A stretch of 64,000 nt of DNA from Actinocatenispora sera (GCF_018324685.1 NZ_AP023354.1:6530426-6594425); one strand, 5' to 3'. Positions 55,182 through 63,956 are shown, counted from the stretch's first letter. Numbers and translations: made by a program. The notes: generated from the letters alone by a model not told the origin.

Positions 55182-56989
55182 CGACCGCGCCGACGCCCCG
55201 GATGCGACCGGTCGACCGGCTGCTGGTGCTCGACGACGTCGGCCCGACCCGGCGCGACCGGATCCGGCCGGAGACCCGCCGGGCCTACCTGTACCTCGCG
55301 CCGGCCACGCTGGTCGTCGGCGGACTGCTGGTGTGGCCGGCGATCCGGACCGTGGTCGACAGCCTCACCATCGGCTGCCGCGGCGTCTGCCTGGGCAACT
55401 TCACCGACGCCTGGTCCGACCCGCTCGCCCGCCGGGCGCTGCTGCGCACGCTGGCCTGGGCGGTCGCCCTACCGGTGGTGCTGACCGCGGTCGGCTACCT
55501 GCTCGCGGTGGTGTCCCGCCGGGTCCGCCGGGCCGGCGTGCTGACCGTCCTGCTGGTGGCGCCGATGGCGTTGCCGATGCTCGCGACCGCGGTGGCGTTC
55601 CGGCTGCTGTACGACCCGGATCCGAGCCGTGGCCTGGTGACCGCGCTGACCGGCCGGGTGATCGGGTCCGATGCGCCACAGGCGCTCGGGCCCGGCCTGG
55701 TCACGTTCGCCATGATGTCCGCGTTCGTCTGGGCCTACCTCGGGCTGTCGGTGGTGGTGTTCCGGCGGGTGCTGGACGCGATCCCCAGCCAGCAGGTGTC
55801 CATGATCATGGCCGAGACCGGCCGGCGCCGGGAGGTCTACCGCTGGCTGTACTGGCCGATCCTGCGCCGGGTGGCGGCGCTGCTGGTGGGCCTGGCCGGG
55901 CTGTTCTCGGCCCGCAGCTTCGACCTGCTGCTCGCGCTCGTGCCCGGCTCCAGCCAGCCGGCCGGCGAGGTGCTCGCGCTGCACGTCTGGCGGTACGGTG
56001 CCGGACCGACCGCCGGCCCGGCCGCCGCACTGTCCGTGCTGTGGTTCGCGGTGCTGGCGCTGACCGTGGTGCTGCCGCTGATCTCGTTCCGGGCGCAGTG
56101 GCGGATGCCGCCGGTCGACGTCACGGTGTGGGACCGGCACCTGCCGGCCCGGTACTCCGGGCTGCGGCACCGGCTCGCCCAGGCGCTGTGCGTGGCGGCG
56201 ATCGTGCTGTGGCTGATCCCGGCGGCGCTGCTGGTGTTCGCCTCGCTGCACGCCGACGCGACGCTGGCCACGGACGGACTGTCCGGTGCGCTGTCGCTGG
56301 CATCCTTCGGCCAGGTGCTCGGCGCCGGCGGGATGCTCGGCAACTACCTCGGTACCGGCCTGTTCGCGCTGCTGGTCGCGGTGCTGGTGGTGGCGTTCGC
56401 CGGCCCCGCCGCGTACGCGCTGGGCTGGCTGCGCCCGCCCGGCCGCGGCGCCCTGCTGACGGTCGTGGTGGTGTGCGCGACCGTACCGGTGCAGGCGATC
56501 ACGATCCCGCTGGTGCAGACGCTCGGCACGGCCCGGCTGTCGGGTACCGGCCAGGCGTTCGTGCTGGCGCACCTGGCGCTCGGCATCCCGCTGACCACCG
56601 CCCTGCTGTACGGCGCGTTCGGGTCGCTGTCGCCGGAGCAGATGCGGCAGGCCGCGATCCACCACGGCGCCGAGGCGGCCGGCCCGGGCCGGGCCACGTT
56701 GATGCAGGTCGGGCCGAACCTGTTCGCCGCCGGCGTACTGCAGTTCGTGCAGGTGTGGAACGACGTCGCGGTGGGGCTGCTGTTCGCGCCGCCGCAGCTG
56801 TCGCCGATCGGGCTCAGCCTGCTCGGCCAGCTGCGCTACTACACCACCGGCTCCGGCCACGTCGCCGCCGCCACCGTGCTGTTCTCGGTGGTACCGCTGG
56901 TGGCGGTGATGGCCGCGCGCAAGCAGATCGTCCGGCTGCTGATGGCGGGCGTGTCCGGCAACTGGCAAGCGAAGCCGACGAAGCGGTGA
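55178..56989 (+). CDS. Double-length ABC permease (MalF-MalG-type fusion)
   Basis: 603 residues with two binding-protein-dependent permease domains in one chain: the first ~30-310, the second ~335-595, about twelve membrane helices in total. The cytoplasmic EAA loops that dock the ATPase are weakly conserved: MIMAETGRRREVYRWLYWPI (about 208) and QMRQAAIHHGAEAAGPGRAT (about 489); the WND marker follows at about 527. Importers of this kind normally use two separate permeases, so the fusion is unusual. Its start and stop overlap the neighbouring genes. With a degenerate ATPase partner it may form a receptor rather than a pump. Confidence 0.88.
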   Translation: MTTAPTPRMRPVDRLLVLDDVGPTRRDRIRPETRRAYLYLAPATLVVGGLLVWPAIRTVVDSLTIGCRGVCLGNFTDAWSDPLARRALLRTLAWAVALPVVLTAVGYLLAVVSRRVRRAGVLTVLLVAPMALPMLATAVAFRLLYDPDPSRGLVTALTGRVIGSDAPQALGPGLVTFAMMSAFVWAYLGLSVVVFRRVLDAIPSQQVSMIMAETGRRREVYRWLYWPILRRVAALLVGLAGLFSARSFDLLLALVPGSSQPAGEVLALHVWRYGAGPTAGPAAALSVLWFAVLALTVVLPLISFRAQWRMPPVDVTVWDRHLPARYSGLRHRLAQALCVAAIVLWLIPAALLVFASLHADATLATDGLSGALSLASFGQVLGAGGMLGNYLGTGLFALLVAVLVVAFAGPAAYALGWLRPPGRGALLTVVVVCATVPVQAITIPLVQTLGTARLSGTGQAFVLAHLALGIPLTTALLYGAFGSLSPEQMRQAAIHHGAEAAGPGRATLMQVGPNLFAAGVLQFVQVWNDVAVGLLFAPPQLSPIGLSLLGQLRYYTTGSGHVAAATVLFSVVPLVAVMAARKQIVRLLMAGVSGNWQAKPTKR

Positions 56990-59355
56990 CCGACGAGCGC
57001 ACAAGGCTGTGGCGACAGCGGATCCGCCGGGTCGCCCGGTTCGTGCTGCCGCTGGCCGCGGCGGAACTGGTGTCGCAGCTGGCCTCCGCGATGGGCGCCA
57101 ACCTGATCACCGACTCGTCGCTGATCAACTCGCTGCTCGCGGTGCTGTTCGGCGTGGCGCTGTCGCTGCTGCTGGAGATGCGCTACCGGATCCGGCTGGA
57201 ACCCGACCCCGAACCGGATCCCGAGACCGACGCCGCGGCGCTGACCGCCACGACCGTCACCACGCTCGCCGCCGACGCGCAGGCCGCCGTCGCCGCGCCC
57301 GAACCCGACGCCGTCCCGGGCGAGCCGGCAGGCCCGGAACGGCGGCGGCTGCGCGGACTCAACCGGCGCGCGGTACCCGTGTACGGCCAGCTGCCGGAGG
57401 TGCCCGAGCTGGTCGGGCGGGAAGCGCTGTGCGACGAGGTCGAGCAGGAGATCGCCGACGGCCGGGTCCTGGTGCTGTACGGCGCGCCCAACTACGGCAC
57501 CTCGGCGGTCGCGGCGGCCTGCGCCCGCAAGTATCCGGCGGCCCGCACCCTGTACGTCGACCTGCGATCCGGCCCGCAGCATCCGTTCACCGCGCAGCAG
57601 GTCGTGGACGCGGTCCTCGCGCAGCTGGGCCGGCCGGACACCTCGATCACCGAGGCGCTGCACACCGAGCAGATCCTGCTGGTGGTGGACAACGTGCAGC
57701 ACGACGAGCAGGTCGCGCCGTTCCTCTCCGCCACCGCACCGCGCGGCCTGACGATGATCGCCGGTACCGGCATGAGCATCCGCTCGGCCTACCCGCACCT
57801 GTTCACCTGGGAGGTCAGCGGCCTCAGCGACGAGGACGCGGTCGACCTGTTCGGCCGGGAGACCGACCGCGGCGACCTGTCCGGCAACGAGAACGCGAAG
57901 ACCATCGTGCGCGAACTGGGCAAGCAGCCGACCGCGATCCGGCTGCTGGCCAAGAACATCGAGCCGGACGACCGGCTCAGCGACTGGCTGCCGGACACCA
58001 CCGTCAACGACGCCGTCTGGCGGGCCTGCTGGCGCACCTTCGAGCTGGTACATCCGGTGCAGCTGCGGCTGCTGCGGCGGATGGCGGCGGTGGCCGAGGT
58101 CGAGCTCGACCTCGGCGGCATCGCCGCGCTGGCGCACCGCCCGCGGTCCCAACCCGAGGTCTACGAACAGCTGCGCACGCTCCGGCACCGCCAGCAGATC
58201 CGGCAGGGGTACGCGACCCGCCCGGCCACCGCGGCAGACGGCCGCAGCTACGAACCGCGGTACCTGATCGCCGACGACTGGGTGCCCCCGCTGACCGGGT
58301 ACGTGCAGTGGTCCCGGCGGGCGGTACGCCGGGAGGCGCAGCGGGCGCTCACCCGGCTGCTGCGCCACTACGGCGACCTCGCCACCCAGTACGCGGACCG
58401 GCTGCCGGAGTCGGCGGCACGCGAGTGGTTCGAGGAGTACGAGACGACGCTGCTGCCGCTGGTCACCCGCTGGGTGTCGATCGTGGCGCCGGACCCGGCG
58501 GCCGAGGCACCGGTGCGCAAGGCAGGGCCGCCGGGGCTGACCCGCGGCGGGCTGCGCGCGGTGGCCGCGATCGCCGCGGCGCTGTGCCGCTGGTACGAGG
58601 CGACCGGCGACTACCGTGGCCTCGGCGACAGCAACCGCACCGCCCGGGCGTACCGGGTGGCGCACTCGATGAAGCTGCTCGCCGACCGGTACGGCGAACC
58701 GGCCGGGCGCGCCTGGGCGCTGAACCAGGTCGCCGCGATCCGGCGCGCCACCGGCGACCAGCTCGGCGCGCAGCAGCGGCTGCACGAGGTGCAGCGCGGC
58801 CCCGGCCGGTCACGGGGCGGCGCGCAGGTCAGCACCAACCTGGGCATCGCCGAGCTGGGCCGGGATCCGACCACCGCGCTGTACCGGGCGACGAAGGGCC
58901 GCCAGCTGCGCCGCCGGTCCGATCATGCCGGCCGGGGCCGCGCCGACCTCGCGCTGGCCGTGGCGTACCTGCACTGCGGCGGTGACGGCAGGTTCAGCCA
59001 CCGCCGGCAGGCCCAGGCTCGGCTGGAGGCGGCGCTGCGCGAGTTCGGCCGGGCCGGCGACGGCCGAGGCGAGGCCTGCGTGCTGCACAACCTCGGGCTG
59101 CTGTGCTTCGACACCGCGCCGCACCGGGCGAACCAGCTGTTCCAGGACGCGCACGTCCGGCTGCTGCACGGCGCCGATCCGACGCTCGCGATCCAGCGCA
59201 CGCTGGCCGAGGCGGACCTGCTCTGCGCGAACCCCGCAGCGGACCGGGAGGCGACGCTTGCCCGGCTGGCCGAGGCCCGTGACCTGGCCGAGCGCTCCCC
59301 CGACATCGACCTGGTCGCCCAGCTCGACACCTACCGCGCCGCCCTGACCCGGTGA
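56986..59355 (+). CDS. Membrane-anchored NB-ARC/STAND protein with TPR-like C-terminus, P-loop Lys missing
   Basis: 789 residues. Hydrophobic N-terminus (residues ~18-40 and 46-66), acidic/Pro/Ala linker (~72-118), an NB-ARC-type module (~135-440), winged-helix-like region (~330-440) and helical TPR-like repeats (~520-789, WALNQVAAIRRATGDQLGAQ, RADLALAVAYLHCGG, EACVLHNLGLLCFD). The P-loop is GAPNYGTS (166-173) with Thr172 in place of Lys; Walker B ILLVVDNVQHDEQ keeps Asp235; the GLPL-like motif is GKQPTAIRLLAKNI. It is coupled by GTGA to the permease, so it probably works with the permease complex as signal transducer. This combination is not one recognised from known systems. Confidence 0.82.
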   Translation: MTDERTRLWRQRIRRVARFVLPLAAAELVSQLASAMGANLITDSSLINSLLAVLFGVALSLLLEMRYRIRLEPDPEPDPETDAAALTATTVTTLAADAQAAVAAPEPDAVPGEPAGPERRRLRGLNRRAVPVYGQLPEVPELVGREALCDEVEQEIADGRVLVLYGAPNYGTSAVAAACARKYPAARTLYVDLRSGPQHPFTAQQVVDAVLAQLGRPDTSITEALHTEQILLVVDNVQHDEQVAPFLSATAPRGLTMIAGTGMSIRSAYPHLFTWEVSGLSDEDAVDLFGRETDRGDLSGNENAKTIVRELGKQPTAIRLLAKNIEPDDRLSDWLPDTTVNDAVWRACWRTFELVHPVQLRLLRRMAAVAEVELDLGGIAALAHRPRSQPEVYEQLRTLRHRQQIRQGYATRPATAADGRSYEPRYLIADDWVPPLTGYVQWSRRAVRREAQRALTRLLRHYGDLATQYADRLPESAAREWFEEYETTLLPLVTRWVSIVAPDPAAEAPVRKAGPPGLTRGGLRAVAAIAAALCRWYEATGDYRGLGDSNRTARAYRVAHSMKLLADRYGEPAGRAWALNQVAAIRRATGDQLGAQQRLHEVQRGPGRSRGGAQVSTNLGIAELGRDPTTALYRATKGRQLRRRSDHAGRGRADLALAVAYLHCGGDGRFSHRRQAQARLEAALREFGRAGDGRGEACVLHNLGLLCFDTAPHRANQLFQDAHVRLLHGADPTLAIQRTLAEADLLCANPAADREATLARLAEARDLAERSPDIDLVAQLDTYRAALTR

Positions 59356-59529
59356 CGCGGCCGCCGGACCCGTCCCGCCGGCACGGCGTGTTCGACGCGA
59401 CGCGCTCGGACGGCCGCTCGACGACCGAACGAGCTTCGCACCGGAGACGCACTCGTCCGGTCCGGGCCGCCAGCAGCTCGGGCCGGTGGCGCGGGGTCGC
59501 CGGGCGGTGCGCTACGATTGCCGGGCAAC

Positions 59530-59602
59530 GCGGACGTAGCGCAGCTGGTAGCGCATCACCTTGCCAAGGTGAGGGTCGCGGGTTCGAATCCCGTCGTCCG
59601 CT
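59530..59602 (+). tRNA. tRNA-Gly (anticodon GCC)
   Basis: 73 bases. Acceptor stem GCGGACG pairs with CGTCCGC; D arm GCGCAGCTGGTAGCGC; anticodon stem TCACC/GGTGA around loop TTGCCAA; T arm GCGGG-TTCGAAT-CCCGT. The 3' CCA is not encoded. A Rho-independent terminator follows within ten bases. Confidence 0.98.
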
Positions 59603-59612
59603 CCGGTTCGAG

Positions 59613-59638
59613 GCCCGACCAGGCAGGTCGGGCGTTTT
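59613..59638 (+). terminator. Rho-independent terminator of tRNA-Gly
   Basis: GCCCGACC (59613-59620), loop AGGCA, GGTCGGGC (59626-59633) followed by GTTTT. One of the few hairpins in the window with a U-run. Confidence 0.93.
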
Positions 59639-59675
59639 CGCTGCCCGCCGGCCCCTTTCGGTACCTGCCGCCCGG

Positions 59676-60080
59676 TCAGTCGCGGTGCTCGACGATCTTC
59701 TTGAGGTTGGCGAGGTCGGCCGAGACGAGGCCGGTGTCGCGCTCGAACTCGGCGTCGCTCGCCCCGGGCGACCGGCGCAGCGTGAACACCACGTCGCACC
59801 GGTCGGGGCCGTTCGCGATCACCCGCATCGGGTTGTCGAACACCTGCCCGGACCGCGTCGTCACCCGGTGGTCGAGCACCCCGAACTCGTTGCGCGGTGC
59901 GAACGCGAACTCCACCCGGTCCGCGCCCATCTGCACGAACCAGCGCCGGTCGACCTGCTCGACGGAACTGCCCAGCCCGGGCGCCCACTCGGTCAGGTGG
60001 CGCGGATCGACGGCGTACTCGTAGACCTCGGGCGCGGGGCGGTCGATCGCCACACCGAGATGTCGGGTCTGTTCGGTCAT
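59676..60080 (-). CDS. SRPBCC-family protein (polyketide cyclase/START-like)
   Basis: 134 residues. The pattern RHLGVAIDRPAPEVYEYAVD, then RHLTEWAPGLGSSVEQVDRR, GVLDHRVTTRSGQVFDNPMR and FERDTGLVSADLANLKKIVE is the SRPBCC helix-grip fold with its long C-terminal helix. Such proteins bind hydrophobic ligands; the ligand is unknown. ATG at 60080. Downstream of and antiparallel to the tRNA gene. Confidence 0.85.
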   Translation of the reverse strand: MTEQTRHLGVAIDRPAPEVYEYAVDPRHLTEWAPGLGSSVEQVDRRWFVQMGADRVEFAFAPRNEFGVLDHRVTTRSGQVFDNPMRVIANGPDRCDVVFTLRRSPGASDAEFERDTGLVSADLANLKKIVEHRD

Positions 60081-60150
60081 GCCCGCCACCCTGCCAGCCG
60101 GTACCGACATTTCGTGGGCCCGGCGGTCGGCGAGCCGGCCCGCCCGCCGG

Positions 60151-60882
60151 TCAACCGTCGTCGAGGTCGCGCAGCAGGCCGGGCAGGGCACGCAGGCTGT
60201 CGATGCGGTACGCGCCGGTGCCCGCCGCGGGGGTGGCGCCGGTACGGTCCAGCCAGATCGCGGCCCCGAGCCCGGCGGCGCGGGCGCCGGCGACGTCGGT
60301 GGCGAGGCTGTCACCGACGTGGCAGGCCGCCACCGCCGCCGCGCCCGCGCGCTCCAGCGCCAGCTCGAAGATCTCCCGGCCCGGCTTCGCCGTCTCGACC
60401 TCGCCGGAGATCACCACCAGGTCCAGGTACCGGGCCAGCCCGGTCGCGTCGATCTTGGCGCGTTGCGCGTCGCCCGGCCCGTTGGTGATCACCCCGATCG
60501 TCCGCCCGTCGGCGCGCAGCTGTTCCAACGATCCGGGCACGTCCGTGTACAAGGCGTAGTCGATGCGGCGCCGTTCGATGTACGCGTCGACCGCGGTCTC
60601 GGCCAGCTCGGGGTGCCGGCACTCGGTCAGTGCCTGCCGCCACAGCCCGAGCCACGCGGTCCGCGCGGACGGGATCGGGCCACGCGGGTGCGGAGCGCCC
60701 GGCCCGGCGGCGCGGGCCCGCGCGACGTAGCGCGTGACGTACGCGTCGGCCAGCACCGCCGGGTCCAGCCCCGGCGCGGCCGACACGAGGCCGTCGCACA
60801 CCGCCCGTACCGTGGCGCGCCAGGCAACCGGCCCGAAGTCGACGAGGGTCGCATCCAGGTCGAAGAACACCGTGGTGAGCAC
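60151..60882 (-). CDS. HAD-superfamily hydrolase
   Basis: 243 residues. All four HAD motifs are present: TTVFFDLDATLVDFGP (I, with both Asp), IGVITNGPGDAQR (II), ETAKPGREIFELAL (III, Lys) and CHVGDSLATDVAGARAAGL (IV). A helical cap domain lies between I and II. Likely a phosphatase of the phosphoglycolate phosphatase/N-acylneuraminate-9-phosphatase type. GTG at 60882 puts motif I at the N-terminus, as in the family. 70 bases upstream of the SRPBCC gene on the same strand. Confidence 0.9.
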   Translation of the reverse strand: MLTTVFFDLDATLVDFGPVAWRATVRAVCDGLVSAAPGLDPAVLADAYVTRYVARARAAGPGAPHPRGPIPSARTAWLGLWRQALTECRHPELAETAVDAYIERRRIDYALYTDVPGSLEQLRADGRTIGVITNGPGDAQRAKIDATGLARYLDLVVISGEVETAKPGREIFELALERAGAAAVAACHVGDSLATDVAGARAAGLGAAIWLDRTGATPAAGTGAYRIDSLRALPGLLRDLDDG

Positions 60883-61010
60883 GGTCGACCACGCTACCGG
60901 CCCGCCGGCGCAGCGGAATCTCTCAGCCGGCGGGGGGCGGTCGGCGCAGCCACCACCGGTACGGCACCATGGTCGGACCGAAGTCGACCAATCGGGCGCG
61001 TGGAGGGTGT

Positions 61011-62117
61011 GTGCGGCAGCGGCAGGGACCGGTCCGGCGATGGGTACGACGAGCCGCACTGCTCGCGGCGACCGGGCTGGCGCTGGCGTTACCGGCGACG
61101 ACGGCGCTGTTCACGCCCGGACCGGCGATCGCGTCGATGCCGGTGAGCACCGCGGACCGGGCCTGGCTCGGTGACCGGATCGACGGCCGGCCGCTGCCCG
61201 ATCCCCGTACCGCGACGCCGGCCGAGGTGGCCGCGTTCTTCCGCCACCTGCCGCGGCGCGACGCGGCGGCGCTGGCCGACCGGTACCCGTCGGTGGTCGG
61301 CAACCTGGACGGCGCGCCGGTGGCACTGCGGTACCGGGCGAACTGGTCGGCGATGGGCGCGGCCGGCGGCGAGTTCTCGAGCTGGGCGGCGCAGCGCCGG
61401 CAGATCATCGAGTTCGACCGGCGGGCCGGCGGCCGGGTCGCCGAGGTGTTCGGCGACCTGACCCGGGCGGACCGGATCGCGGTGATCGTGCCCGGCGTCG
61501 GCAACCGGCCGGCCACGTTCGACCGCACCACCGCGGCGCACCCGTACCGCTCGCCGCACGCGCAGGCGGCCCAGCTGTACCGGCAGGCCACCGCGACGGC
61601 GCCGGCGGCCAGGGTGGCCGTCGTCGGCTGGCTGGGGTACCGGCCGCCGCCGGACCTCGGTCGCGGGGCGGCCCGGGAGGAGCTGGCTCGGGCCGGTGCG
61701 ACGGCGCTGGACCGGTTCACCGCCGGCCTCGCCGCGGTCCGGCCGCACGCCGCGATCACCGTGGTCGGGCACAGCTACGGCAGCGTGGTGGCGGGTCTCG
61801 CCGCGCACCGGTTCCCCCGGCAGGTCGGCGACGTCGCGGTGGTCGGCAGCCCCGGGATGGGCGTCGACCGGGCCGCGGACCTGCACACCCGGGCGCGGGT
61901 CTGGGCCGGCTGCGCCGGTGACGACTGGATCCGCGACGTACCGGACGTGCAACTGCTCGGCGTCGGCCACGGCACCGCACCGACCGACCCGGGCTTCGGC
62001 GCGCGCAGGTTCGGCACCGCCGGCGTGCGCGCGCACGACCGGTACTTCGCCCCCGGTACCGAATCGCTCGCCAACCTGACCGCGATCCTCCTGGGCCGCG
62101 ACCGCGCCGTGCGCTGA
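61011..62117 (+). CDS. Secreted DUF1023 alpha/beta-hydrolase
   Basis: 368 residues. Basic start (VRQRQGPVRRWVRRA), hydrophobic signal segment (ALLAATGLALALPATTALF), then DUF1023 with ADRIAVIVPGVGNRPATFDR, the nucleophile elbow ITVVGHSYGSVVAGLA (about residue 252) and a C-terminal VRAHDRYFAPG that probably holds the His. DUF1023 proteins are extracellular hydrolases of unclear substrate. GTG at 61011 follows GGAGG; ATG at 60969 is in frame but lies in the divergent region without a ribosome site. Same family as the ESX-locus protein at 33860, but exported by an ordinary signal. Confidence 0.87.
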   Translation: MRQRQGPVRRWVRRAALLAATGLALALPATTALFTPGPAIASMPVSTADRAWLGDRIDGRPLPDPRTATPAEVAAFFRHLPRRDAAALADRYPSVVGNLDGAPVALRYRANWSAMGAAGGEFSSWAAQRRQIIEFDRRAGGRVAEVFGDLTRADRIAVIVPGVGNRPATFDRTTAAHPYRSPHAQAAQLYRQATATAPAARVAVVGWLGYRPPPDLGRGAAREELARAGATALDRFTAGLAAVRPHAAITVVGHSYGSVVAGLAAHRFPRQVGDVAVVGSPGMGVDRAADLHTRARVWAGCAGDDWIRDVPDVQLLGVGHGTAPTDPGFGARRFGTAGVRAHDRYFAPGTESLANLTAILLGRDRAVR

Positions 62118-62136
62118 CGACGACCCTCCCCGTCGG

Positions 62137-63156
62137 TCACGGTCGGTGCGGCGGCAGGAGGAGGCGGCGGATGTCGGCGGCGAGCGCGACGGAGGCGTCG
62201 ATCTCGGCCTTGCGGATGGACACGCTCTCCACGTTGAACCCGAACGGCAGGCCCAGCTCGGTGCAGAACTCGACCAGGTCGGTGGCCGTGGCCAGGCAGC
62301 GCCGGTACGACTCGGCGAGCGGGTCGGCCGAGTGCCGCAGCGAGTTCTCCAGCCACTTGGGCACGTTGACGCCGAGCCACTGCAGGAACGCCAGCGTCTT
62401 GGTCGAGCCGCACACCGACAGGGTGAAGATCACCGGCCGCGGCGCGATCCCGCGTTCCGCGCACGCGTAGTAGTAGTCCGAGACGAGGCTCTTGGTCGTG
62501 TCGACGTCGTAGACGACCTGGGAGACGAAGAACAGGCAACCGCGCGACTGCTTGGTGAGCATCCGCAGGTGCTCGTCGCCGCGCTGGGCGTACCGCTCGG
62601 TGATGGCCACGCCGCCGAGCTCCAGCTCCGGGCGCACCTCGTCGTGCAGGGCGTGCGCCTCGGCGAGCCCGGTGTGTACCGGCTTGTCGGCCGACGACGA
62701 GCCGACGAACACGCCAAGCACCCGGCCGGGGTCGACCGAGCGCAGCCAGTCGGTCAGGTCCGGTGCGGGGTACTTGCCGACGCACCGGTAGATGATCACC
62801 GGGTGCGGCCAGGCGCCGAGGTGCTCGGCGTGGAAGACCGCCGGGTCCATCGTCGGCAGGTACGGGAACGGGCGCTCGTCCGGGTTGCGGTCGCTCTCGT
62901 CGTCGATGTCGTAGAGGATCAGGCCGTCCAGGTCGAGCCCGGCGAGCCGGCGCAGCGTGACGTCGGCGATGTCGGCGGCCTGCTCGGCGGTGGCGCTGCG
63001 CCGCGGCGGGGTCAGCCCGAGCAGCAGGATCCCCCCGGTCCCGGCGGCCAGCCGCTCGGCCAGCGAGGGCGCCGCGGTCGGGCGGTCGGGCGGGGTCGCC
63101 GCCGATCCGGTCGGCGCGGTCTTCGCCGGCGGAACCGGGCGGGAGGGCGTCGTCAT
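62137..63156 (-). CDS. Methylenetetrahydrofolate reductase-like (MetF family) protein
   Basis: 339 residues. A short disordered Pro/Ala-rich start, then a TIM-barrel-type domain with GILLLGLTPPRRS, YDIDDESDRNPDERPFPYLP, GDEHLRMLTKQSRGCLFFVS, PVIFTLSVCGSTKTLAFLQW and GLPFGFNVESVSIRKAEIDA. These align with the actinomycete proteins classed with MetF, which reduces methylene-THF to methyl-THF for methionine synthesis, but the sequence is far from E. coli MetF and the catalytic Glu is not certain. ATG at 63156. Divergent from the TetR gene. Confidence 0.68.
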   Translation of the reverse strand: MTTPSRPVPPAKTAPTGSAATPPDRPTAAPSLAERLAAGTGGILLLGLTPPRRSATAEQAADIADVTLRRLAGLDLDGLILYDIDDESDRNPDERPFPYLPTMDPAVFHAEHLGAWPHPVIIYRCVGKYPAPDLTDWLRSVDPGRVLGVFVGSSSADKPVHTGLAEAHALHDEVRPELELGGVAITERYAQRGDEHLRMLTKQSRGCLFFVSQVVYDVDTTKSLVSDYYYACAERGIAPRPVIFTLSVCGSTKTLAFLQWLGVNVPKWLENSLRHSADPLAESYRRCLATATDLVEFCTELGLPFGFNVESVSIRKAEIDASVALAADIRRLLLPPHRP

Positions 63157-63213
63157 GGCGGACACCCTACCGAGCCGTCGCAGCAAGATCATCGGCCCCG
63201 ATCGGCCGCGCGC

Positions 63214-63242
63214 TTGACACGAATTACCTACCTGAGTAACTT
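63214..63242 (+). promoter_or_regulatory. Promoter of the TetR gene (leaderless transcript likely)
   Basis: TTGACA (63214-63219) is a perfect -35 box; TAACTT (63237-63242) follows after 17 bases. The transcription start would fall at or next to the ATG at 63250, and no ribosome site precedes that ATG. Confidence 0.75.
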
Positions 63243-63259
63243 CTTACTCATGCAGGTAA
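63224..63259 (+). promoter_or_regulatory. Inverted-repeat operator overlapping the TetR start codon
   Basis: TTACCTACCTGAGTAA (63224-63239) and TTACTCATGCAGGTAA (63244-63259) are inverted repeats with 14 of 16 matching positions around a 4-base centre. The operator covers the -10 box, the predicted transcription start and the ATG, as expected for TetR autorepression. Confidence 0.85.
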
Positions 63260-63936
63260 CAGATGGTCGCTCACTCGCGGCGCAGGCCCGCCGCGCGCAG
63301 ATCGTGGACGCGGCGATCGAGGTCATCGCGGCCGCCGGGTTCGCGCAGTGCTCGTTCGGCCGGATCGCCAAGCACGCCGGGCTGAGCAGCACCCGGCTCA
63401 TCTCGTACCACTTCGAGGACAAGAGCGAGCTGATCCAGGCCGTGGTTGACACGGTGCTCGGCGAGGCGACCCGGTACGTGCAGCCGCGGATCGCCGCGGC
63501 CGCCGACCGCCGCGCCGCGCTCGCCGCGTACGTCACGTCGAACCTGGAGTTCGTGCGCGACCACCCGACCCGGGTCCGGGCGCTCGTCGAGATCTTCGCC
63601 GGCGCCCGCAACGACGACCGGCTCACCACCTCGGACACGCCACGCGCGGTGGCGATCGAGTTCTTCCGCGCCGGCCAGCAGGAGGGCGTGTTCCGCCGGT
63701 TCGACCCGGAGGTGATGGCGACGGTGCTGCGGGCCGCGATCGACGCGGTCGCGATGCGGCCCGACGTCGACCACGCCGCGTACGCCGTCGAGCTGGTCGA
63801 GCTGTTCGACCGCGTCACCCGCGCCGACCCGGCGCCCGACACCGGCGCACCCCGGCCCGCCCACGCCGACCCCGGCGCCGAGCCCCAGCACCCGCGGCGG
63901 GCAGCCGACCGCGGCACCGAACGGACCGGCCGATGA
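63250..63936 (+). CDS. TetR-family transcriptional regulator, probably autoregulated
   Basis: 228 residues. TetR HTH at residues ~15-62: RRAQIVDAAIEVIAAAGFAQ, CSFGRIAKHAGLSSTRLISY, HFEDKSELIQAVVD. The ligand-binding region follows (YVTSNLEFVRDHPTRVRALV, FFRAGQQEGVFRRFDPEVMA) and a disordered Pro-rich tail from ~200. The start ATG lies inside an inverted repeat that also covers the promoter. A short gene begins 20 bases downstream with a strong ribosome site and is the likely co-regulated target. Confidence 0.93.
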   Translation: MQVTDGRSLAAQARRAQIVDAAIEVIAAAGFAQCSFGRIAKHAGLSSTRLISYHFEDKSELIQAVVDTVLGEATRYVQPRIAAAADRRAALAAYVTSNLEFVRDHPTRVRALVEIFAGARNDDRLTTSDTPRAVAIEFFRAGQQEGVFRRFDPEVMATVLRAAIDAVAMRPDVDHAAYAVELVELFDRVTRADPAPDTGAPRPAHADPGAEPQHPRRAADRGTERTGR

Positions 63937-63956
63937 GGTCGGCGAAGGAGGATCCG

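Noticed and set aside
55333-59355. A 1340-codon open frame apparently joining permease and STAND protein
   Set aside because: Its first half is the shifted frame of the permease with no sensible domains; the real genes overlap only by GTGA at 56986.
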